From positions 3,782,001 to 3,846,000 of the forward strand of contig CP143430.1 in NCBI GenBank assembly GCA_039636795.1: a stretch of 64,000 nucleotides of DNA, read 5' to 3'. Source of the DNA: Micrococcaceae bacterium Sec5.1. GTDB taxonomy: Bacteria > Actinomycetota > Actinomycetes > Actinomycetales > Micrococcaceae. The position numbers were made by a program, and so were the translations under genes. Positions within the stretch are counted from its first letter, which is position 1. Each line of letters starts with the position of its first letter. A model generated the notes under the pieces. It was not told where the DNA came from and made no database searches. It saw nothing but the letters and a program-made list of their open reading frames with translations. Below, piece by piece: positions 57,313 to 64,000 of this stretch.

Positions 57313-59444
57313 CAGAGGTTGGTGCTTTCTGCGAGGACGGCGAGGACAGCTTCTCCGTAGCGCTCCAGTTTGGACGGCCCTACCCCCGCCAGTCCAGCCA
57401 ATTCCTCCAGCGACGCCGGCCGGGCTTCGGCTATTGCCGTTAATGTGGCATCAGTGAAGACAACGTAGGCCGGAACGTCGGCAGATTGCGCTTCATCGCG
57501 CCGCCACTGCCTCAGGGCGTCGAAGGTCTGTTCCTCGTACGTGGGCGGGCATTGGTTGCAGCGACCCACCTTCCTCTCTGCCCCAGAGGCAAGCATGCTT
57601 CCACATACCCTGCACGACGCCGGTGCCGCAGCTTTGCGGCGCGTGGAACCTGCCCGGCTCCTGGCGTTCGCGGACGCCACCGAATCCGGCCGGAGTCCAT
57701 CGAGGAAACGGGAGGGCTTGCGGTTGGCACGGCCACCGGGAGTACGCGCAGAGGACCACGACAGGTTCAGATGCTCACGCGCACGGGTGATCCCGACGTA
57801 GAGCAGCCGGCGTTCTTCGTCGACGTCCTCCGGAGTGTCCGCGAAGGAGATAGGCATGAGTCCTTCGCTGAGGCCCACCAGGAACACGGCGTCCCATTCA
57901 AGCCCCTTTGCCGAGTGAAGGGAGGCAAGGGTCACACCTTGAACCGTGGGAGCATGTTGGGCAACCGAACGTTCCTGGAGCTCGTTGACGAACTCAGCCA
58001 ATGTGAAAGACTCTCCGCGCGTGACTGACAACTCATCAGCCAAGGCCACCAAGGCAGCCAGCGATTCCCAACGCTCGCGAAGGGCTCCCCCGCTGTGCGG
58101 CGCGGCTTCGCTGTAGCCAAGCGAAGCGACAATGTCACGGACAATCTGGCCCAAGGGCTCCGGAGCGCCTTCCGCCACGGCCCTGGTTGCAGCCCTCAAC
58201 TGCAGGATCGCATCCCGGACCTCCTTGCGCGCGAAGAACCTCTCTCCGCCGCGAAGCTGGTAACCGATCCCAGCCGACGCCAACGCTTGCTCGTAAGCTT
58301 CGGATTGCCCGTTGGTGCGGAACAGTATGGCGATCTCGCTCGCCTTGACTCCCGTGTTGAGTAGCTCCTGGATTCTGCCGGCAACGACCGCCGCCTCCGC
58401 TTCGTCGTCCGGACATTCCATGAACCGAGGCTCCGGGCCGGCCGGCCTTTGGGCGACAAGCTTGAGCGGAGGCGCCCACGCCGCATCGGCAACCGGTCCG
58501 CCACTTCGCCGGGACCCGAGGAGATCATTGGCCAGCTTAACGACCTGTGGCGTGGACCTGTAGTCACTGATGAGCTTGACCACGGTGGCACCTGGATAGT
58601 GTGCCTTGAAATTCAAGAGATGCTTGGGCGAGGCCCCCGTAAAGGAGTAGATGGTCTGGCTGGCATCGCCCACCACGCACAATTCGTCACGGCCACCCAG
58701 CCAGAGATCCAGGAGCCGCTGCTGAAGCGGGGAGACGTCCTGGTACTCGTCGACGACGAAGTGGCGGTATTGCTCCCTGACCGTGGCTGCCACTTTGGGA
58801 TCCTCCTGGAGGATCCCAACGGTAATTAACAGGACGTCTTCGAAGTCAATGACGTTGCGGTCAGTCTTAATATCCTCGTACGCCTGGAACACCCTGGACA
58901 CAGCCGTGAGGTCGAAACCACCCGGAGTCCCGCGTCCTTGTGCATTCTCCAGGTAGTTGGCAGGTGTGAGCATAGATACTTTTGCCCACTCAATCTCTGC
59001 AGCCAAGTCCCTGATGGACGCGCGATCGGTGCTGAGGCGAAGCCTGCGTGAGGCCTCCGCGATCATGTTCGCCTTGTGGTCCAGCAGGCTGGGCAGGGTG
59101 CCGCCGACCGCCTGAGGCCAGAAGAACTGTAATTGCCTCAGGGCCGCGGCGTGGAAAGTCCGCGCCTGGACATTGGCCACGCCAAGATCCCGAAGCCTGC
59201 TGCGCATTTCGGCCGCCGCCCTGGCTGTAAAGGTCACGGCCAGCAGCCTCTGAGGCGAATACACTCCCGAGTGCACTCCATAGGCGATGCGATGCGTGAT
59301 GGCGCGGGTCTTGCCTGTGCCCGCACCTGCAAGTACGCACAGAGGGCCTGTGAGAGTGCTGGCTACTTCACGTTGCTCATCATCCAAGCCGCTGAGGATT
59401 CGCTCCTCGAGTGAGCCACCGACGTCGAAAATTCCTCCTGTCAC
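57312..59444 (-). CDS. uvrD2: DNA helicase UvrD2 with HRDC domain
   Basis: A 710-residue superfamily 1A helicase. Walker A is LAGAGTGKTRAITHR, then VDEYQDVSPLQQRLLDLW, DASQTIYSFTGA and SDYRSTPQVV. A zinc-type Cys cluster (CRVCGSML, CNQCP) and a C-terminal HRDC domain (TFDALRQWRRDEAQSADVPAY) match the actinobacterial UvrD2 (Rv3198c). The start is GTG 59444, overlapping the nudC stop by 4 bases; the open frame up to TTG 59477 is less likely. It unwinds DNA in repair and replication-linked roles. Confidence 0.94.
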   Translation of the reverse strand: MTGGIFDVGGSLEERILSGLDDEQREVASTLTGPLCVLAGAGTGKTRAITHRIAYGVHSGVYSPQRLLAVTFTARAAAEMRSRLRDLGVANVQARTFHAAALRQLQFFWPQAVGGTLPSLLDHKANMIAEASRRLRLSTDRASIRDLAAEIEWAKVSMLTPANYLENAQGRGTPGGFDLTAVSRVFQAYEDIKTDRNVIDFEDVLLITVGILQEDPKVAATVREQYRHFVVDEYQDVSPLQQRLLDLWLGGRDELCVVGDASQTIYSFTGASPKHLLNFKAHYPGATVVKLISDYRSTPQVVKLANDLLGSRRSGGPVADAAWAPPLKLVAQRPAGPEPRFMECPDDEAEAAVVAGRIQELLNTGVKASEIAILFRTNGQSEAYEQALASAGIGYQLRGGERFFARKEVRDAILQLRAATRAVAEGAPEPLGQIVRDIVASLGYSEAAPHSGGALRERWESLAALVALADELSVTRGESFTLAEFVNELQERSVAQHAPTVQGVTLASLHSAKGLEWDAVFLVGLSEGLMPISFADTPEDVDEERRLLYVGITRAREHLNLSWSSARTPGGRANRKPSRFLDGLRPDSVASANARSRAGSTRRKAAAPASCRVCGSMLASGAERKVGRCNQCPPTYEEQTFDALRQWRRDEAQSADVPAYVVFTDATLTAIAEARPASLEELAGLAGVGPSKLERYGEAVLAVLAESTNL

Positions 59445-60430
59445 GGCTGGAGGTCTTCGATGACGCCGCCGTACCAATGCTCAATCAACGAGCGGGCGAT
59501 CGACAAGCGCGTGGAGATGGTGATCTCGCCACTCAACACGGCCTCCTGCAACTCTTCCCGGCTGAACCACCGCGCTCGGGTGACCTCGACGCCGTCGGGG
59601 CGGGCAACGGCGTCGTTCGTTATTGCCGTAAAGCCCAACATGAGCGAGGCAGGGAAGGGCCACGACTGCGAACCGAGATACTGGCATGCAGTAACGCGGA
59701 CACCTACTTCCTCGCCAATTTCGCGGACAACAGCCTGCTCAAGCGATTCCCCGGGTTCAACAAATCCAGCGAGGGTGGAGTAGTTCCTGGCGTCGGCAGG
59801 CCCGCCGCCACCCAGCAGAAGCCGGCCATCAGGGCCAACTACAGTAACAATGATCGCCGGGTCTGTGCGCGGATAGTGCTCAGAGTTGTCCTTGGGACAC
59901 CGGCGCACCCAGCCCCCGGTTTCGATATCGGTCGGGGTACCGCACTGCGGGCAATGGGTATGTGTTGCGTGCCAGTTGGAGATGGCGCTGGCTTCGATGA
60001 ACAGGGCGGTGTCAGTAGCATCGAGACGTCCGGCAACTTCCCGGAACCCTGCCCACTGCGCATCGGAAGGGATCAGGGCTGTCCCCGGAACGGGCGGTTC
60101 AGCAACTGTAAACAGCAAAACAGGAGTACCCTCGGCCACGGAAGAAGGCCGCAAGGTTGTACCCAAGTAGATAGCCGTCAGGGCGCCAGTTTTTGCCTCG
60201 CCGAGGGCCGCCCACAGCGGGCCAGCGTCCCCGAACCAGAGGCCGTCCGCGTTCACCAGCGCCTTGCGTTGGGAAATGACCATGGCCTTGGCCTTGCCAG
60301 AGACGATGAGGTCTTCAACCATGCCAGGCTTCATGCGCTCACTGGAGCCTCGGTCCACCAACGCCGGGCGCACTGGAAGAACAGTTTCCATCAAGTGGTT
60401 GGCCAGCGCCGGAGACTCCGCATAACTCAT
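59441..60430 (-). CDS. nudC: NADH pyrophosphatase NudC
   Basis: A 329-residue Nudix hydrolase that cleaves NAD(H) and can remove NAD caps from RNA. The zinc ribbon is HCPQCGTPTDIETGGWVRRC, the Nudix box GFVEPGESLEQAVVREIGEE with VGV next, and the family element SQSWPFPASLMLGF follows. The Met at 60430 (MSYAESPALANHL) is used; the frame is open to 60922 with no matching features. The upstream neighbour (kinase-like gene) is divergent. Confidence 0.93.
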   Translation of the reverse strand: MSYAESPALANHLMETVLPVRPALVDRGSSERMKPGMVEDLIVSGKAKAMVISQRKALVNADGLWFGDAGPLWAALGEAKTGALTAIYLGTTLRPSSVAEGTPVLLFTVAEPPVPGTALIPSDAQWAGFREVAGRLDATDTALFIEASAISNWHATHTHCPQCGTPTDIETGGWVRRCPKDNSEHYPRTDPAIIVTVVGPDGRLLLGGGGPADARNYSTLAGFVEPGESLEQAVVREIGEEVGVRVTACQYLGSQSWPFPASLMLGFTAITNDAVARPDGVEVTRARWFSREELQEAVLSGEITISTRLSIARSLIEHWYGGVIEDLQP

Positions 60431-60574
60431 GTATCTACCGTACTGATTCGCACCGACAAAGAACATTTGGATCGGCCGCTTGTGCATATCCTGGCATTGC
60501 CGGCCGCTGAACTGAACCGATGATCCACTTCGGCCTTGTTTTCGTGCGGATCTGAAGACTCGCCGCACTGCATC

Positions 60575-61927
60575 ATGGCCACAGGCGCCAGTCAATCTAC
60601 CGTGGAAGACGTGAGAAGAACACCGCTCGAACTGGCCGCTGTAGCAACCGCGGCGGTGCCCGGACTGGCACCGACGGCTACAGCCTATTCCCCCGACGAC
60701 GACGCCGACTTCGATTCGGCGTTGTTGCTCGACGCGGAAGGCAAGCGCTGGCGCGTCCGTTCGCCGCGCCATCCCGAGGCCAGTACCCGCCTCGAAACGG
60801 AATTCATGGTCCTGCGTGCCTTCGCGCCCGCCATCCGTGCCGAGCTTCCTTTCCATGTGCCAACCGTCGCCGGCACAGTCCGGCAGGGCGCTCTCACAAC
60901 GTTCGTGTACGCCCATCTGCAAGGTTCCACGCTGTCCATTGACGAACTATCCGCTGGCAGCCCGGCTTTGGCCCGTGATATTGGCAACGCCCTTGCCGCC
61001 ATCCACGACCTCCCCCTGGCACTGGTCAACAACGCTGATCTGCCCAGTTACTCGGCCAACGAGTTTCGGCAGCGCAAGCTCAACGAATTGGACCAGGCAG
61101 CCACCACTGGCAGGATTCCTGCCATATTGCTGCGTCGCTGGGAACATGCCCTTGAGGACGTCGCGCTCTGGCGATTCAACCCCTCGGTGGTTCATGGCGA
61201 CCTCCATGAAGACAACCTGATGGTCCAGGACGATACCGTGACGGCCCTGACAGGATGGACCGATCTCCGCATCGGTGATCCCGCAGATGATTTCGCCTGG
61301 CTGGTGGCGTCCAACGAATCCTCGTTCGTTGAGGCCGTGCTAAGCCGGTATACCGAGGCGCGCCGGGACACGCCGGACGCCCATCTGCTTCGACGGGCCG
61401 CTTTGCTGGCTGAATTCGCGTTGGCCCAGTACCTGGTGAAGGCAATGGCCGTTGGGCACGAGGATATGACGTCGGAGGCAGTATCAATGCTGCAGTCCCT
61501 CGCAGACGACATCCAAGAGCAAGCCCGGCATGACCAGGCCGTACTTGCCGCAGAGCAGGCAGCAGCAGCTGAGGCGGAGGCCGAAAAGGCAGCACTACAG
61601 GATGCCTCGAATCACTCCATCCACACCCAGCAGCCTGCTGTTACAGTTGTGGCGATTCCCGACGCCGGCACCTCAGTTTCAGCGACGCCCCTAGCTCCCA
61701 CGTCTTCCAAGGACGTCCCCCACGCCGGATTGCCTGACGCCCAAGCGCCTGGCAAGGACGCGCCTGACAAGGAAGCGCCTGGCAAGGAAGCAGCATCAGG
61801 CCCGGATGCCGAAACCAGGTCCGATAAGTTGGCGGAAGAACCCACCTCCCGGCCTCAGGATGACGCGTCGACTGCAGCTTTGAACGTTGTCAATGTGACA
61901 CCACTGCATGCTGGCGAACGTTCATAG
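60575..61927 (+). CDS. APH-like phosphotransferase with altered catalytic site
   Basis: A 450-residue protein. The kinase-like part (to about residue 330) has the APH catalytic loop HGDLHEDN at 207-214 (Asp209, Asn214). The Mg-binding Asp of the next block (usually IDW before GDP) is replaced: residues 224-229 read ALTGWT, with Gly227 at the Asp place, while RIGDPADDFAWL is kept. The last 120 residues are Ala/Pro/Lys-rich with repeated APGKDAPDKEAPGKEA. It has been called macrolide phosphotransferase in related genomes, but activity is doubtful. The start could also be a GTG near 60613 (RRTPLELAAV); it occupies the Rv3200c-like position. Confidence 0.7.
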   Translation: MATGASQSTVEDVRRTPLELAAVATAAVPGLAPTATAYSPDDDADFDSALLLDAEGKRWRVRSPRHPEASTRLETEFMVLRAFAPAIRAELPFHVPTVAGTVRQGALTTFVYAHLQGSTLSIDELSAGSPALARDIGNALAAIHDLPLALVNNADLPSYSANEFRQRKLNELDQAATTGRIPAILLRRWEHALEDVALWRFNPSVVHGDLHEDNLMVQDDTVTALTGWTDLRIGDPADDFAWLVASNESSFVEAVLSRYTEARRDTPDAHLLRRAALLAEFALAQYLVKAMAVGHEDMTSEAVSMLQSLADDIQEQARHDQAVLAAEQAAAAEAEAEKAALQDASNHSIHTQQPAVTVVAIPDAGTSVSATPLAPTSSKDVPHAGLPDAQAPGKDAPDKEAPGKEAASGPDAETRSDKLAEEPTSRPQDDASTAALNVVNVTPLHAGERS

Positions 61928-61975
61928 ACCAGCGTTTCCACACCGGGGTTCCGGACCAGCTATCCAGCGCTCCTT

Positions 61976-64000
61976 CTACCTGGAGTCCCCACCCGATAAC
62001 TCGTTCTTGAGGGCCTTGCCGATGATCTGCTCAAGTTCCCCGGCACTGCCCAAGTCATGCGGACGCACGACAGCATCCTCTGCAACGTAATAGAACGCCG
62101 CGCTGACTTCCTCCAGGGGAACGCCCTTCAACCTCGCCCATGCAAGTCGGTAGACAGCCAGTTGCACGGCTCTCGCTGCGAGCTGTTTGCCCGCCGGCCG
62201 GCGACCCGTCTTCCAGTCAATGAGTTGCCAGCGCCCGTCCGCGTCACGGAAGACGGCGTCGATACGTCCCCGGACCACCACCTCACCGATCCTCGTTTCC
62301 ACAGGCACTTCCACAAAGGCTGGAGCCCGATGCGCCCACTCTGATTGCTTGAACGCTTCAACCATGTGATCCAAGCCGTACGCTTCGTCGATATGGGCAT
62401 CCGAGCCAGGTGCTTCGTCGATGTCCAACATGCCGGTTGTTCCGAAGTACTCCTCCACCCAGGCGTGGAAGGCTGTGCCCTTTCGGGCCGAAATGCCTGG
62501 TTCGCGGGGCACGGGCCGACGGAGTTGGGCCAGCACAGCTGCAGGATCTGAGCCAAGGTCAACAAACAGGGACGCCGAGATATGGCTGGGCAAGTGCACG
62601 TCCTGATGAAGTTTTCCCTGGAGCCGGCGATCCAATAGCAGCTGGGCTTCGTGTGACCAGCGCCCCGGGTTGCCTGTCAACTCTTCCGGTGATGCTTCGG
62701 AAGCGGCTCCCTCCATGAATTCAAGTACCTGGGCTGCAGCCCGGTCCATGGCGGCCCGGCGGCCGGGAACGAGCCTGATACGGGCTCCGGTACGCGGATC
62801 GGACGGGCCTTCGAGTGGATCATAAGGAAATTGAGCCACTTCCAACGTTGCTGTGAGCGGACTGCTATCGGGCAGTGATTCTTCGGCTACTGATTCAGGG
62901 TGGACCACAACGCTCCGCCCGGCCACGACAGCGAGGGCATTCCCGGACGAGGAGGGCACTCCCGCGAGTGGCGCCAGCTCGGATAGGAACGACGACATCC
63001 CTGCCATACCGGACCTGGACCCATTCCACGCGGAGCTGGATACCATCAAAACGAACTTGGCCCGGGTGTAGGCGACGTATGCAAGCCTGCGTTCCTCGGC
63101 TTCGCCATGATGTTGAACTTCCGATTTGAAGTCCTTCTCTGCGTCCAGCCAACCCTTTTGGTCCTGCTGGTCAAGATCCCACTGCGGCAGATCGGCTCGG
63201 TCACCCCGCAACGGCCATGGCAAGGCAGCTGCACCGCTGCTCCACCTTGAGTCCCTGTTGCTGGGGAAGGAACCCGCGTTGAGCCCGGGGACAAAGACGA
63301 CGTCCCATTCCAGCCCCTTGGAGGCATGGACGGTCAGGAGTTGGACTGCTTCCCGGTTGGTTTCAAGAGGGGCAATATCCAGGCCACCCTCTTCGGAGGC
63401 CGCAGCTTCCAGCCAGGAGAGGAACGCCAGGAGGTCGATCCGCTGCGACGTCTGCAGGAATCCAGCGGCTGCGTCCTGGAAGGCATCCAGGTTTCGCCGT
63501 GCTTGATGAATGCTCACTCCCGGCTTTGCCGCCACCTCGATATCCAGCAACATGGCACGCTCAACTTCGCCGAGCAGTGTAGTCAGGTCATCACCGATGT
63601 ACGTTCGAAGGGAGCGCAATTCCTCAGACAACCTCGTCAATCGTTGCAGGGCTGAAGGGCTCAGTGTTCTCCCATGTCCGGATGTCCAGCCCGGCCGCGG
63701 CAGGAAGTCAAGGGCTTCCACCAGGCTTGCGGCGTCAGTGATGTCGCTTTCCATCACGACGGCAGCCGGGTCTTCGTCGGCGACCTCAAGGGTGTTGCCA
63801 GGTCCTGACCTCCGCTTGGCCAGGAAACGGGACCAATCGTTGAACGCCATGAGGTCCGCTGGTCCAATGCGCCAGCGGGCTCCCGCCAGAAGTCGCATCA
63901 AAGCATCGGAACGGCCAGGATCAGCCAGGACCCGCAGCGTTGCCACCAAGTCCACGATCTCAGGAGTGTCCAACAGACCGCCGAGGCCGACGATCTCATA
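61976..64000 (-). CDS. adnB: AdnB-like helicase-nuclease subunit (5' end outside window)
   Basis: The frame is open through the window edge, so the N-terminal helicase half lies beyond 64000; 674 residues are seen. It begins YEIVGLGGLLDTPEIVDLVA, the SF1 helicase 2A/2B region, with LLTVHASKGLEWDVVFVPGL and EERRLAYVAYTRAK. The C-terminal RecB-type nuclease has RGRIDAVFRDADGRWQLIDW, KTGRRPAG and QLAVYRLAW. AdnB pairs with AdnA in mycobacterial double-strand break resection; the gene order uvrD2-nudC-kinase-adnB matches. Confidence 0.88.
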   Translation of the reverse strand, partial: YEIVGLGGLLDTPEIVDLVATLRVLADPGRSDALMRLLAGARWRIGPADLMAFNDWSRFLAKRRSGPGNTLEVADEDPAAVVMESDITDAASLVEALDFLPRPGWTSGHGRTLSPSALQRLTRLSEELRSLRTYIGDDLTTLLGEVERAMLLDIEVAAKPGVSIHQARRNLDAFQDAAAGFLQTSQRIDLLAFLSWLEAAASEEGGLDIAPLETNREAVQLLTVHASKGLEWDVVFVPGLNAGSFPSNRDSRWSSGAAALPWPLRGDRADLPQWDLDQQDQKGWLDAEKDFKSEVQHHGEAEERRLAYVAYTRAKFVLMVSSSAWNGSRSGMAGMSSFLSELAPLAGVPSSSGNALAVVAGRSVVVHPESVAEESLPDSSPLTATLEVAQFPYDPLEGPSDPRTGARIRLVPGRRAAMDRAAAQVLEFMEGAASEASPEELTGNPGRWSHEAQLLLDRRLQGKLHQDVHLPSHISASLFVDLGSDPAAVLAQLRRPVPREPGISARKGTAFHAWVEEYFGTTGMLDIDEAPGSDAHIDEAYGLDHMVEAFKQSEWAHRAPAFVEVPVETRIGEVVVRGRIDAVFRDADGRWQLIDWKTGRRPAGKQLAARAVQLAVYRLAWARLKGVPLEEVSAAFYYVAEDAVVRPHDLGSAGELEQIIGKALKNELSGGDSR

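Noticed and set aside
60575-61927. Macrolide resistance gene
   Set aside because: The protein resembles Mph-type kinases, but the altered catalytic Asp and the chromosomal repair-gene context do not support resistance.

Overview
This window looks like a chromosomal segment of a high-GC Gram-positive actinobacterium of the Arthrobacter / Paenarthrobacter type (Micrococcaceae). The basis is GC-rich codon use, frequent GTG and TTG starts, and actinobacterial gene sets: mtrA-mtrB-lpqB, a long HPF, UPF0182, a Lon-like PDZ protease, an HRDC-containing UvrD2, AdnB, and SigK-RskA. No insertion sequence, prophage, CRISPR array or rRNA was seen. Most of the window is core genome with small accessory inserts.

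Layout. 1-11.6 kb: a partial LysM protein and an Rv3235-family protein (+), then a minus-strand block of secA, a YcaQ-like protein, hpf, a frameshifted comF, lpqB, mtrB and mtrA (secretion, ribosome hibernation, envelope sensing). 11.9-18.2 kb: a tightly coupled plus-strand operon (multi-pass membrane protein, DUF4129, DUF4350, MoxR ATPase, DUF58, DUF4166). 18.2-20.4 kb: a cysteine-free MetE-like protein, chorismate mutase and an F420-type NADP oxidoreductase. 20.5-26.0 kb: a complete peptide/opine-type ABC importer with both ATPases fused. 26.0-28.9 kb: a metacaspase-like protease convergent with a cytosolic thermolysin-like (HExxH) protease, the most unusual locus here. 28.9-34.0 kb: mnmA, a ferredoxin-reductase-like flavoprotein, a cysteine desulfurase, a SufR-like Cys-rich regulator and a DoxX-like membrane protein. 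The flavoprotein and the regulator/DoxX promoters share a 27-bp imperfect palindrome. 34-39 kb: a lipoprotein, a lipid kinase, a J-domain/NERD-like fusion, trmL, sigK and rskA. 39-43.7 kb: gluconate permease and kinase, then a PIG-L deacetylase behind etfBA. 44-49.8 kb: an HtrA protease, a TPM-domain coiled-coil protein with a glycine-rich tail, PspA and a GntR/UTRA regulator. 50-50.5 kb: two initiator tRNA genes in a duplicated unit. 50.7-64 kb: UPF0182, Lon-like protease, a DUF2342 zincin-like protein, a YgjP-type peptidase, uvrD2, nudC, a kinase-like protein and partial adnB, which matches the Rv3193c-Rv3201c neighbourhood known from Mycobacterium.

The genes mostly serve envelope homeostasis (mtrAB-lpqB, htrA, pspA, sigK/rskA), protein export and quality control, DNA repair (uvrD2, adnB, YcaQ), tRNA modification with sulfur supply (mnmA plus cysteine desulfurase, trmL) and carbon/electron metabolism (gnt, etf). 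Function calls rest on recognised motifs read by eye; no database search was run.
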